Origin: Sagittula marina
GTDB taxonomy: Bacteria; Pseudomonadota; Alphaproteobacteria; Rhodobacterales; Rhodobacteraceae
Length of the DNA: 64,000 nt
Direction: 5' to 3'
Assembly (NCBI RefSeq): GCF_014196795.1
Contig: NZ_JACIEJ010000006.1
Coordinates: 124,001 to 188,000 of the forward strand
The notes under the pieces are model-generated. The model was not told the DNA's origin. It saw nothing but the letters and a program-made list of their open reading frames with translations, and did no database searches. Below, piece by piece: positions 27,871 through 36,466 of this stretch (the stretch's first letter is position 1; the number at the start of each line of letters is the position of its first letter). A program made the translations under genes and the position numbers.

Positions 27871-27987
27871 CGGGTGGTTTTTTGTTTTACGGCAATATCT
27901 TGAGAGATTGACTGCTTCGGATGGAGTTCCTTAGCTGGATGACGAGTCCGGCTGCTTTTGCTCTCTCAGAACCAGGAGATCGCCCCG

Positions 27988-28230
27988 ATGCGCACCCCTA
28001 CAAAGGCGGATTTAGACGCCCACGAGCGTCTGAAGGCGGAACTTCGGATCCGCGGAACGTCACTGGCGCAGATCTCGCGTGAACTTGGTGTCAGTGACTC
28101 TGCGCTGACCTTGGTCGGTAAGCGAATGTGTCGGTCTCAGCGCATCGAAGAAGCACTTGCGCAGGCCGTGGGCATGTCGCCGGAAGAATTGTTCCCCGTC
28201 CACGAAGAGGAAGGAATGACAATGACCTAG
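27988..28230 (+). CDS. Ner-like (Nlp family) DNA-binding regulator
   Basis: An 80-residue protein beginning MRTPTKADLDAHERLKAEL and containing RGTSLAQISRELGVSDSALT and EEALAQAVGMSPEELFPVH. This is the layout of Mu Ner and the Sfs/Nlp proteins, small helix-turn-helix regulators that switch off early transcription. ATG at 27988 has AGGAG ten bases upstream. It is divergent from the XRE gene and followed by the transposition operon after 200 bp. Confidence 0.78.
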   Translation: MRTPTKADLDAHERLKAELRIRGTSLAQISRELGVSDSALTLVGKRMCRSQRIEEALAQAVGMSPEELFPVHEEEGMTMT

Positions 28231-28430
28231 AAAAGCAAAGGGCCCGAGGAGTTGACGCTCCCAAGGCCCTTCAGGTGTATCAAGTTGTAGCCAGATACAC
28301 CTCATTCATGACCCAACTTTCGGCCCCGGTCAAGCGTGCAGAGACTTCTGCGGGCCGGGGCTCCGTGTCTCCATGAAAGAGGACCCCGTTGCACCGGCAG
28401 GTATGCCTGCGGTGCCGGGAGCAACAGCCT
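28231..28430. promoter_or_regulatory. Region between ner-like gene and tnsA with two inverted repeats
   Basis: A hairpin AAGGGCC...GGCCCTT (about 28238-28272, with inner GGAG/CTCC) can end the ner-like transcript. A perfect 8-bp inverted repeat, GGTGTATC (28274-28281) with GATACACC (28294-28301), spaced by 12 bases, could be an operator or transposase site. The tnsA promoter should lie here. Confidence 0.4.
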
Positions 28431-29123
28431 ATGTATGACGAAGATTTCGGGGGGCCGTACGCCCCGCCCGAGCGGACGCGCGCGACCCGGATGTTCCCGG
28501 CCCGATCGCGGGCGAGCGCACGAGGGTTTCTGGTCGCGAAACTGCGTGCCCAGGCCGCTTGGCGGCAGCTGATCTTCGAGAGCCACCTTGAGCGCAAGTG
28601 CCTCCTGGTGCTGCTCTCCCAGCATGCGGTCGTCGACGTCTGGGATCAGCCGCCTCAGATCACCTATAGAAATCAAGATGGGAAGCTGAAGCCTCACACC
28701 TTCGATTTCCTGGCAACGTTGGACGACGGCAAAAGGATCGCGATTGCCGTCAAACCGGATGGGCTGGTCGAACGAAATGGTTTCGACCGTGAGTTCGCGC
28801 TGATCAGAGCTCAGACCGCGAAGCAATTCGCAGACGACGCGCTGCTCGTCACAGATAGCAGCTTCTCCGCAGCCGAAGTGCGCAACGCGGAGCTGCTGCA
28901 CATGTTTCGGCAGGTTGAGGATGCCGAAGCAGATGCGGCGGTTCAGCAGGTGCTCCGTGGCATGAACCGCGAAATGTCTCTGGGGCAGGTTGTTGCCGCG
29001 ACCGGTCTGCGGGGGAGGGCATTCCGCGCAGGCTTCAAGGCAATCTTCGACGGGACCGCCATGACGAACGTGTCTGTTCCTGTGACCGAGGCCAGCATGC
29101 TCTTGCTGCCGGAGGTGCGCTGA
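28431..29123 (+). CDS. tnsA: TnsA-like transposon endonuclease
   Basis: TnsA makes the 5' cuts that, with TnsB, free a Tn7-like element for cut-and-paste movement. The 230-residue protein has the restriction-enzyme-like fold with Glu50/Glu54 in FESHLERKCLL, WDQPPQITYR, Asp92 in HTFDFLA and Lys108 in AIAVKPD, matching the E-D-K active site of TnsA. I chose ATG 28431 because GGGAG lies upstream; a TTG start at 28389 is open but lacks support. Its TGA overlaps the tnsB start (TGATG). Confidence 0.8.
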   Translation: MYDEDFGGPYAPPERTRATRMFPARSRASARGFLVAKLRAQAAWRQLIFESHLERKCLLVLLSQHAVVDVWDQPPQITYRNQDGKLKPHTFDFLATLDDGKRIAIAVKPDGLVERNGFDREFALIRAQTAKQFADDALLVTDSSFSAAEVRNAELLHMFRQVEDAEADAAVQQVLRGMNREMSLGQVVAATGLRGRAFRAGFKAIFDGTAMTNVSVPVTEASMLLLPEVR

Positions 29124-31282
29124 TGGCAGTCAGGCTACGTATCAGCAAATCAGATGCACTGGTCGTGGGCAGCACCGTGCATGTGGTCTGTGGCGTCTCG
29201 GATAGCACGCTCGAGCTGCGTCCATTGGACGGCAGCTCGGATTTGCTCTGCTTCAGCCATGCCGATGTCAAACGCATGATCGATGAGTGTAAGGCATCCA
29301 TCGAGTACGGCTATTTTTCCGGTGCGCAAGCCGCGCGCCGCGCCTTGGCGAGCAGCGCGCTCATCAGCCGGATGGACGCAGCCGAAAAAGCCGAGATCTT
29401 CCGCAAGCAGCTCTATGTCGATTGTTTTCTCGAAGCGGAGGCGAATGGCGAGGTAAACCGCTCCAATGACCCCTGCGTCGCATTCCTCCCTCAGTTGGAA
29501 AAACGTGTCGAGGCCAAGATATTGGAGCAGATACGCCATGGTGGGGATGGGGCGGAGCTGGGGAAACTTCTCTCCAAGAAGCATCCCGGTCGCACGGCCC
29601 TAATGGCTTCGGTGCGACTTTGGCAGGAAACACGTGATCCCATGTGCTTCGTCAAGAAGAGCCGGTTTAACGAGGGCAATGCCAAGCGGGTCTCGTCTCA
29701 GGTCGAGAGTGCCATACAGGCTGCGATCAAGACATACCTGCATCCGGGCCGGGTCAACATCCGGCACATCGCGGATGAGGCAAATCGAATTATTCGTGAA
29801 TTGAACAAGTCGCTTGCGCTGAGTGACCAGCTTCCGGAGCGGGAGACTTGCCAGAGTACGGTGCGACGACGCATCGCCGAACTCGACCAGTTTGAAACCT
29901 GCGCGGCTCGGGAAGGAGTAGCGAAGGCCAAGAACAAGTTGGGACCTTACGGTCAGGGTCTTGAGATTGAAGCCCCCTTGCAGCGCATCGAAATGGACGA
30001 GTGGCAGATCGACCTCATCGCCATGCTGGAAGAAGCCGGGATCGATGTCAGCGAGCCGAAGTTTGACGAACTTCGGACAGGGCGCTTCTGGGTCTGCGTC
30101 GCAATCGATGCCGCGACGAGGGTGATCTTGGCCATCAAGATGGCGAGAACGCCGAGCCACGAGACCGCACTGGCAACCCTATGGTTGGCCATGCGGAACA
30201 AGAGCGAGATATCCAAACAGCTGGGGTGCAAGACAGAGTGGAGCCAGCACGGCCACATTTTCAACGTGGTGGTGGATAACGGAGCTTCCTTCGTCAACCC
30301 GGAGTTCAAGGCGGCGCTCGCAGACCTCGGGATCGGGTATGAAGTGCTGCCAGCAGGTGTGCCCAAGCTGCGGGGACGCGTAGAACGCGTCTTCCGGACG
30401 TTCGTCACGATGCTCATGCCACTTCTGACCGGCAGAACGTTTAGCAATCCGCAGGAGCGCGGCGACTACCCGTTCGACAAGTACGTGGTTCATACCGCAG
30501 ACAGCATTGTGGAACTTATGGTGCGCTTCGTCGTCGATGCCTACCACCATCGCGCGCATCGTGGCTTGGAATACGCGACACCCGCCGACACCTGGAACCG
30601 ATTGATGGCGCTCTACGGGCATAGCCCGGCCAAATCACCTCATGTTCTCCGACATTTCCTCGGTATCCCGCAGAAGCGTCAGCTTGGTCGTCACGGCGTC
30701 CTAGTTTGCGGCATCGCCTACACGAGTCGCAAGCTCGCCGCCTTTTTCCAGCGGAGGGGGGCGCAGCAGATCGATCTTCGCATCGACCCTGAGGACATGG
30801 GGTACGTCTCTGCCTGGTTCGATGATGCATGGCACACCATTCCGGCTGGATTGCCGAATGCACGTGGAACTTCGCTCGCCGTTTGGGAAGCGACCATCCG
30901 GGAATTGCGACGGTCGAACAAGGCAGCCGCACGCCTCCATATCGAGGTCGTCGATGCCGCCCTCGAGCGCATCAAGCTGATTGATGATCACCAACGCGCG
31001 TGGCGCCAGATCGGGCCACTGACCGTGTCCGCAAAAGACATTCGCAGGGCGGAGCACGAAAGCTTCTACGGCCTGAGTTTCGGGATCGTCCCCGGCGAGG
31101 TCATCGAAAAACCGGCGGCCGCGGGGACGGCAAGCCTGACCAGCTCGCTCTCCGACATTGCTGCGTCAAAGGGGGCGAACATCCAGGGAGTGCCCCCGGT
31201 CGACGACTCTTCCGACCAGTTCCAGCTGCCGAATGATCCCGAAATCGAATGGAGATTCAGTGATGAAGACGAACAAGAGTAG
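29123..31282 (+). CDS. tnsB: TnsB/TniA-like DDE transposase
   Basis: Catalyses strand joining. The 719-residue protein has helical DNA-binding domains in its first 270 residues, an integrase core with Asp292 (EMDEWQIDL), Asp385 (VVVDNGASF) and Glu421 (RGRVERVF), giving the classical D-D-35-E spacing, then a beta-barrel and a C-terminal tail likely to contact TnsC. It overlaps tnsA by one base, and its last 20 bases overlap tnsC, so the operon is tightly coupled. Confidence 0.9.
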   Translation: MAVRLRISKSDALVVGSTVHVVCGVSDSTLELRPLDGSSDLLCFSHADVKRMIDECKASIEYGYFSGAQAARRALASSALISRMDAAEKAEIFRKQLYVDCFLEAEANGEVNRSNDPCVAFLPQLEKRVEAKILEQIRHGGDGAELGKLLSKKHPGRTALMASVRLWQETRDPMCFVKKSRFNEGNAKRVSSQVESAIQAAIKTYLHPGRVNIRHIADEANRIIRELNKSLALSDQLPERETCQSTVRRRIAELDQFETCAAREGVAKAKNKLGPYGQGLEIEAPLQRIEMDEWQIDLIAMLEEAGIDVSEPKFDELRTGRFWVCVAIDAATRVILAIKMARTPSHETALATLWLAMRNKSEISKQLGCKTEWSQHGHIFNVVVDNGASFVNPEFKAALADLGIGYEVLPAGVPKLRGRVERVFRTFVTMLMPLLTGRTFSNPQERGDYPFDKYVVHTADSIVELMVRFVVDAYHHRAHRGLEYATPADTWNRLMALYGHSPAKSPHVLRHFLGIPQKRQLGRHGVLVCGIAYTSRKLAAFFQRRGAQQIDLRIDPEDMGYVSAWFDDAWHTIPAGLPNARGTSLAVWEATIRELRRSNKAAARLHIEVVDAALERIKLIDDHQRAWRQIGPLTVSAKDIRRAEHESFYGLSFGIVPGEVIEKPAAAGTASLTSSLSDIAASKGANIQGVPPVDDSSDQFQLPNDPEIEWRFSDEDEQE

Positions 31283-32231
31283 TCCTGAGGTCCGGCAGAT
31301 CATTCAGGACATTCGGGGCGCGTATGTCCCGACCATGGCCTACGACCGCCTCGATGAGTATTTCGAGCAGTTGCTCGAACAGAGGCGCGCGGACCTCGCC
31401 GAGGGCATTGTGTCCGACCTCAGGGGCATCGTCCTCGTCGGTCGCTCAGGGGCGGGCAAGACGACGGCAATTCAGGAGCTGAGGCGGCGCTACCGGAAAA
31501 GATTGGTGTATGACGACCCGGACGGCGTGAATGAGATGATCAGCCTCAAAGTGCCTTCGCCCGCTACGATGAAGTTTGTCGCGACGGCTGCGCTGCACGC
31601 GGCGGGCTATCCGCTTGTGCGTGACCGGTCCGCAGCGGTCATCTGGGGTCTCGTGAAGCAGCAGTTCAAATTGCGGAAAACCCTCTTCATGCACATGGAC
31701 GAGGCGCAGGACTTGGCTCAGCACCAGACCGACAAGGAGCGGCAGGCCATCGTGAATACGCTCAAGTCCCTGATGGAGAACAGTCAGTGGCCCGTCGGCC
31801 TCCTCCTGACCGGCATGCCCGGCCTCAAGTCGATTATCAATCAGGACGCGCAGCTGGCACGCCGCATGTACCCGATCGAGATCGAACGCTTGTCGCCATA
31901 TGCAGGGCAGGATCAGGTCCTTGGCCTTGTGGCGCGTTACTGCGACAGGGCGAAGGTGCAGCGTGACGACGATGTCAGGGAGGCGGAGTTCGCGACACGT
32001 CTCATGCACGCGGCGGACTACGAGTTCGGGTTGCTCGCTCAGTTCATCGTAGAGGCGCTGACGCGCGCTCTCCGGGCCGACGGCTTAGAGGCATGTCTGT
32101 CCAGGCGGCATTTCGCGGAGGTCTATCACATGCGAACTGCCGTCGGCCCGGGACTGAACCCGTTTCTCGCCGAGGACTTCCACCGGATCGATCCGCGCCG
32201 GTGTTTCGATGATGGGGGTGACGATGCCTGA
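31263..32231 (+). CDS. tnsC: TnsC/TniB-like AAA+ ATPase
   Basis: The regulator that links target choice (TniQ) to the transposase. The 322-residue protein has Walker A GRSGAGKTT (residues 60-68), Walker B LFMHMDEAQDL (about 141-151), a sensor LLLTGMPGLKSI and an arginine-rich segment AQLARRMYPIEI. ATG at 31263 lies within the end of tnsB; its stop is overlapped by the tniQ start. Confidence 0.9.
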   Translation: MKTNKSSPEVRQIIQDIRGAYVPTMAYDRLDEYFEQLLEQRRADLAEGIVSDLRGIVLVGRSGAGKTTAIQELRRRYRKRLVYDDPDGVNEMISLKVPSPATMKFVATAALHAAGYPLVRDRSAAVIWGLVKQQFKLRKTLFMHMDEAQDLAQHQTDKERQAIVNTLKSLMENSQWPVGLLLTGMPGLKSIINQDAQLARRMYPIEIERLSPYAGQDQVLGLVARYCDRAKVQRDDDVREAEFATRLMHAADYEFGLLAQFIVEALTRALRADGLEACLSRRHFAEVYHMRTAVGPGLNPFLAEDFHRIDPRRCFDDGGDDA

Positions 32232-34068
32232 CGACGACATGCACAATGTGCGACTGGCGCTGACCGTTTCTCCGCTCAATGGGGAGACTCCCGCAAGCAT
32301 CGGCTCACGGCTCGCTGCCCGAAATGGCGTCAGGCCACGAGACCTTTGTTCCGACATGGGCATGCGGTGGCCGTTTCTTTGTTCCGGGCACCCGGACCAG
32401 CTTGCTCTGCTCGCCGACGTCGGGGACCTTGAGTTGTCTCATCTTGAGCTTTGGAGCGCAGCGCAGGTTCGGACCGGTCACTACCGGGTCGGCCGCACCA
32501 AGAGCAGCACGGGCGTGTTCCGGCGCACGTCCAGCCGGGTTTGCCCGACATGCATCGAAGAGGTGCCTGCGGAAATGGGTCGGTATGGGGCGCATCAGCT
32601 GCTCGAGTGGAATGTCCTGTGCCTTTCCGGGTGCGCGCGCCACAAAACGGCTCTTCTGGACCTGCCGCGTGCTGCAACCTCGCATGAAACCTACGATGTC
32701 GTGGCCCAGGTCGATCTCCACCACGATCTGGTGAAGCAGGCCGCGGACCGGCAGCAGGCATTTGAGCCCACCAAGTTTGAAACGTACGTCCGCGGCAGAA
32801 TTTACGGGGGGCCACAGGATGACTGGCTCCGTGGTTTGGAGCTCACTCATCTGCACGGTGCATGCATGACGCTGGGCGCGGTCATCTGCGGCGCGCCATT
32901 GCAGCATTTCTCAGCCTACGGTCAGGACCAGGAGCGCGAGTTTTGCGTTGAGGGGCTTCGAGTTCTTTCCGCCGGTCCAGAGAGCCTCCTTCGCTGCATG
33001 GAGGAGCTAAAAGCGCGCTCCCGCTCGCGCCGGCCGTACTATTCGACTGACCTCGGCGCGTTCTACCATTGGCTCCGCGCCGCACACGAGCGCCCGGAGC
33101 TGCAAGGCCTAGTCGCCTGCGTCCATGCCTTCGCGGTGCGCAGCTACACGATGAAGCCCAACAGGCGCGTGTTGGGCAGGCCGGTGCCCGGTGTCCAGCG
33201 CATGTCATTTGATACAGCGCGCAGGCAAACCGGCCTTGGGGTCGCGCTGCTGAAGCGGCTGATCGGCCACGTCGATGGTCTTTCCGATACAGAGACTGAA
33301 GCCCTGACGGAAACGACGCCGGAGCAACTCGACAGGGCGATGGAATTCTGGGGCGGGTTGCGAAACCTCAAATCTACGGCTGCTGCACTGAACGTTCTGC
33401 CGACGCAGGTAAAGGGGCTCATCGACAAGGAAGTTCTGCGTTCGATCAGGTTCGGTACGGCGCTGCGCTATGTTTACGCGGAGGATGTGGGGCGGCTCTT
33501 GGCAGATGTGGCTGCTTTGCCAGAAGCGCCCGGCGTCGGGAGCTACCTCCCGCTTCGTGACCATTGCCGAAACCATCGTATTGGTTTGGTCCGCCTGATC
33601 ACGCTCTGGCGGGAGGGCGAAATCGAGGGGCTCGCCCGTTTGGCAGACGTGACAGGCCTCCAGGCGATCCTCGTGCCACAAGAGGTTGAAGTCGGCGCGC
33701 GAGAGATCCTGTTCGCGCCGCGCGATCTGACGCCGCTTGAGGCCGCAGCCTACCTGAAGATCGGGGTTGGAGCCATTCGGGCGCTTCGGGATGCCGGGTA
33801 TCTCTGCCAAGCGAAATGCGTGAACGCCGACACCAATCACCGACACGCCCTGATCACTCTGTCCAGCATTCGTGAGTTCGAGGCACGGTTCCTTACACTT
33901 GGGCAGCTCGCCAAGGCGTCGAAGGTGGCCCCGATCCATTTGGCACGGAGGCTGGATAGGGAAGGGGTTCCGACAGTCAGCTGCGGGGGGCGACATGTTC
34001 GAGCCTATGAGCGATCGCAGGTTGCCGCTCATGGAGCACCCATGAGGATTTCGAGCGATGGACGATGA
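32224..34068 (+). CDS. tniQ: TniQ/TnsD-like target-selection protein
   Basis: Directs a Tn7-like element to its target and recruits TnsC. The 614-residue protein starts with the TniQ signature LALTVSPLNGETPASIGSRLA. A zinc ribbon follows with VCPTCIEEV and CARHKT (about residues 105-145). A long C-terminal part holds several helix-turn-helix-like segments, as in TnsD proteins that read specific DNA: LKSTAAALNVLPTQVKGLI, LTPLEAAAYLKIGVGAIRAL and LGQLAKASKVAPIHLARRL. It is intact, unlike the copy beside the tRNA, and overlaps tnsC by eight bases. Confidence 0.85.
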   Translation: MPDDDMHNVRLALTVSPLNGETPASIGSRLAARNGVRPRDLCSDMGMRWPFLCSGHPDQLALLADVGDLELSHLELWSAAQVRTGHYRVGRTKSSTGVFRRTSSRVCPTCIEEVPAEMGRYGAHQLLEWNVLCLSGCARHKTALLDLPRAATSHETYDVVAQVDLHHDLVKQAADRQQAFEPTKFETYVRGRIYGGPQDDWLRGLELTHLHGACMTLGAVICGAPLQHFSAYGQDQEREFCVEGLRVLSAGPESLLRCMEELKARSRSRRPYYSTDLGAFYHWLRAAHERPELQGLVACVHAFAVRSYTMKPNRRVLGRPVPGVQRMSFDTARRQTGLGVALLKRLIGHVDGLSDTETEALTETTPEQLDRAMEFWGGLRNLKSTAAALNVLPTQVKGLIDKEVLRSIRFGTALRYVYAEDVGRLLADVAALPEAPGVGSYLPLRDHCRNHRIGLVRLITLWREGEIEGLARLADVTGLQAILVPQEVEVGAREILFAPRDLTPLEAAAYLKIGVGAIRALRDAGYLCQAKCVNADTNHRHALITLSSIREFEARFLTLGQLAKASKVAPIHLARRLDREGVPTVSCGGRHVRAYERSQVAAHGAPMRISSDGR

Positions 34069-34291
34069 CATCGAACGCCTGAGGAGCTTGCTCTTGGCCA
34101 TGAACGAGGTGGATGTGGAGGCTGCGGAGTATCATAAGCTACGGGCCCAGTTAATTTCCGAACTCGTTCGGATGCGGGCAGAACAAGACCTGCTCGAACG
34201 GTTGCGGCCAATTCAGGATCAGGTTGAGCGCATCGGCACTCGAGACCCCGACTTTGACCTGAAGAGCTTCATGGATGCTAGTTGGGAGTAG
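34058..34291 (+). CDS. Small coiled-coil protein downstream of tniQ
   Basis: A 77-residue acidic protein that is mostly helical (MDDDIERLRSLLLAMNEVD, LRAQLISELVRMRAEQDLLE, then RPIQDQVERIGTRDPDFDL), predicted to form a coiled coil. I recognise no family. It overlaps the end of tniQ by 11 bases, so it is expressed with the transposition genes and may be an accessory factor, comparable in position, not in sequence, to TnsE. Confidence 0.6.
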   Translation: MDDDIERLRSLLLAMNEVDVEAAEYHKLRAQLISELVRMRAEQDLLERLRPIQDQVERIGTRDPDFDLKSFMDASWE

Positions 34292-34806
34292 CTGGCGAAG
34301 GTTGCTAGTAGCGAGGGTCATGGTATGGCAGCGACGCGAGGGCTCCGGTCGTGCGCCGCATCTGGCTCGGGTGGCAGCCTAGCGCTGGAAGGGGATATAT
34401 GCACCCGCGGCATGAGAGGCGGTCAGGCGCAGGCCTCGGACCTCGCTCGGAGTCCGCGATGCAGGTCAGGAGGCACCCCGACGGCACAAAGACGCGCGCC
34501 TCGTTCGGCGTGGAGTTGACTACCGCGTTACATCCGGCGCTAGACAGCCGCTTGCCCTTGCGCTCCCGAGATCATCGTTGAAAATATCAAGAAATGGACT
34601 TCCACAGCCTCCGCTCTTTGGTGCAGCGGTACACCTCAAGGAGCGCTCTCTGTGCAGTTGAGCCATCAAGGCAGATCGGGTCGACTTCCACTGGTGGGAA
34701 ACCTATAGCGGCGCAAGCAATCGACATTTGGTTGTCACCAAACTTTGGGATACGATCCTAAGAACGGCATGGTAAACATGTCAACTTACTGAGAAGGCAC
34801 AGAAAG
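34292..34806. other. Intergenic region between transposition genes and ATP-grasp operon
   Basis: 515 bp without a convincing gene; short open frames on both strands overlap one another and show no family. It separates the transposition module from the cargo and could contain decayed DNA. Near its end are a candidate promoter and an inverted repeat, given separately. Confidence 0.45.
34727..34756 (+). promoter_or_regulatory. Candidate promoter and operator of the ATP-grasp/dGTPase operon
   Basis: TTGGTT (34728-34733) and TACGAT (34751-34756), 17 bp apart, fit a sigma-70 promoter. The -35 element lies inside a perfect inverted repeat TTTGGT-TGTC-ACCAAA (34727-34742), which could bind a regulator. 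The start codon is 50 bp downstream. Confidence 0.4.
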
Positions 34807-36210
34807 ATGGCGTTGGGCGGTTCGAAAAGTAAGTCTGATCAACCTGACGGAGCGGTCTTTAGGAAAGATGAGTCCCTAGACCGGCTCGCAGCTACATGCA
34901 ACGTAGCGCAGTTTGTAAGCTTCGCGCCTTCAGTCGACGGACCCGCACAGCAATTCTGCCGCATTGCAGGCTTCGAGGCCAACCACCAGTTCGAGTCCGT
35001 CGTCGATGCCATACAAACTCTCATCGAACGCTGCGCTGAACGGACGGTAAACATTCGTAGCTTCAGCGCTTATCAATCCCAAAGCCGCGAGTTCATATAT
35101 GGTGTCGATAATGTTGCTGCTGCAGTCGCCGCTGTTGAGCGCATCGCCAATGAAGGAGCGTTCACAATTGTCAACGAAACGATTGATGTCTCGGATGGAG
35201 GCGTCTCTGGAGTCGTAATCGGCGACGTAGTTGAATTTCGTCCCGATATGACTCCTAGGGGCGTCGAGAAACCAGGCTTCGCCCGGCTTCCCACGCAGGG
35301 GGCGATACAGCTTTTCAAGAAGGTCTATGGAGTAGATGTAGACTTTTCCCATGGCCGCAACGGCCGCTTAGAGTTCAGTCTTCATCCTAGACCTCGGGGA
35401 TGGAAAATGGACAACGTGATCTTTTGGGAATACGCTGAGGACTTCGCTCCCGGAGGGCCGGTAAGGGTGGAGTGGCCTAACGATTTCAGTCGCATGATAG
35501 GTGACAAGGCCTATGGACTTCTGATTGCGGATATCAATGGGTTTCCGGTGCCGAGAACCACGGTGATAGGTCGACGGGTAGCGCCATTTTCTTTCGGACG
35601 GCACACTGGTCTTGAAGAAGTGTGGATACGGACCAGCCCGAGTGAGCAGGTCCCCGGAAAATTCACTACAGCACGTGGATGGAAAGATCCGTTTAAATTG
35701 CTCCAAGCTGAGGATCCTGACGGGACCGCTATCTCTGCGGTGCTTTCGCAGCAAGGCATTGCGGCTCAGTGGTCCGGAGCCGCCATCGAGACATCGAGTG
35801 GAGCTCTGGTGGTAGAGGGAATAAGCGGAACTGGAGACCACCTCATGGTCGGACAGGCGGATCCTGAAGTTGTGCCAGAGGAAGTCCTTACGAGGGTTCA
35901 TGACCTATATGCTCGGCTTCTGGCCGTTTTCGGGGCCACGAGATTCGAGTGGGTCTTTGATGGAAGCGAATTGTGGATAGTACAACTGCATAGCGGCGCT
36001 AGCGTGTCCGATGGGGACGTCATCGTGCCTGGCGAAGCTATGGAGTGGGCTGACTTTGATGTTAGTCGAGGGCTGGAGGCGCTCCGGTTGCTATCCTCCG
36101 AGCTAGAACCACACGTTGGTGTCATGCTTGATCGAAGGATCGGGTTGACCAGCCACTTGGCCGATGTCCTGCGTAAGGCCGGGGTGCCCGCGCGAGTGCG
36201 GCCACGATAG
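34807..36210 (+). CDS. Short PEP-synthase-like protein: ATP-grasp domain plus phosphohistidine motif
   Basis: A 467-residue protein. Residues about 35-420 resemble the ATP-grasp (PPDK_N) domain of PEP synthase and pyruvate phosphate dikinase: DGPAQQFCRIAGF, NIRSFSAYQSQSREFIYG, FTIVNETIDVSDGGVSGVV and, near the end, LWIVQLHSGA, where PEP synthases have IVQARP. The last 25 residues hold GLTSHLADVLRKAGVPA, matching the GGxTSHAA motif whose His carries the phosphate (here His450). It lacks the PEP/pyruvate barrel, as rifampin phosphotransferases do. It may phosphorylate a small molecule or protein from ATP. It heads an operon with a 53-aa protein and a dGTPase. Confidence 0.6.
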   Translation: MALGGSKSKSDQPDGAVFRKDESLDRLAATCNVAQFVSFAPSVDGPAQQFCRIAGFEANHQFESVVDAIQTLIERCAERTVNIRSFSAYQSQSREFIYGVDNVAAAVAAVERIANEGAFTIVNETIDVSDGGVSGVVIGDVVEFRPDMTPRGVEKPGFARLPTQGAIQLFKKVYGVDVDFSHGRNGRLEFSLHPRPRGWKMDNVIFWEYAEDFAPGGPVRVEWPNDFSRMIGDKAYGLLIADINGFPVPRTTVIGRRVAPFSFGRHTGLEEVWIRTSPSEQVPGKFTTARGWKDPFKLLQAEDPDGTAISAVLSQQGIAAQWSGAAIETSSGALVVEGISGTGDHLMVGQADPEVVPEEVLTRVHDLYARLLAVFGATRFEWVFDGSELWIVQLHSGASVSDGDVIVPGEAMEWADFDVSRGLEALRLLSSELEPHVGVMLDRRIGLTSHLADVLRKAGVPARVRPR

Positions 36211-36304
36211 CACTGCTTCAGTGCATGACTACAAGTCAGGCACTGGATTAACCTGCGCACGACCGTTATGAAAAAAGGCGCTGCGCTATTTGGGAGAAAA
36301 ATAA

Positions 36305-36466
36305 ATGGCTTATTCGGCAATTTTGGAAGCGCGACAAGCGGTAGAGGCAAAGCAGGACAATGTTCGCGAAGCAGTGCGGCTCGGACTTCAGATGAAGCGG
36401 GAAGAAGAGGCTAGGAAGGCCGCACTCCGGCAACAGATTCCTCTTCCGCATGCAAGCCAAGAATGA
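36305..36466 (+). CDS. 53-aa helical protein between ATP-grasp gene and dGTPase
   Basis: A short charged protein (MAYSAILEARQAVEAKQDN, then VREAVRLGLQMKREEEARKA) that should form one long amphipathic helix. GGGAG lies ten bases upstream of ATG, and its TGA overlaps the dGTPase ATG (ATGA), strong signs of real translation. No family is recognised. It may be a subunit or regulator of the hydrolase. A competing frame at 36268-36414 is less likely because it has no such coupling. Confidence 0.6.
   Translation: MAYSAILEARQAVEAKQDNVREAVRLGLQMKREEEARKAALRQQIPLPHASQE

Noticed and set aside
36268-36414. Alternative 48-aa frame between the ATP-grasp and dGTPase genes
   Set aside because: It overlaps the 53-aa gene in another frame, ends well before the dGTPase start and lacks translational coupling; the 53-aa frame has both a ribosome binding site and an ATGA overlap.
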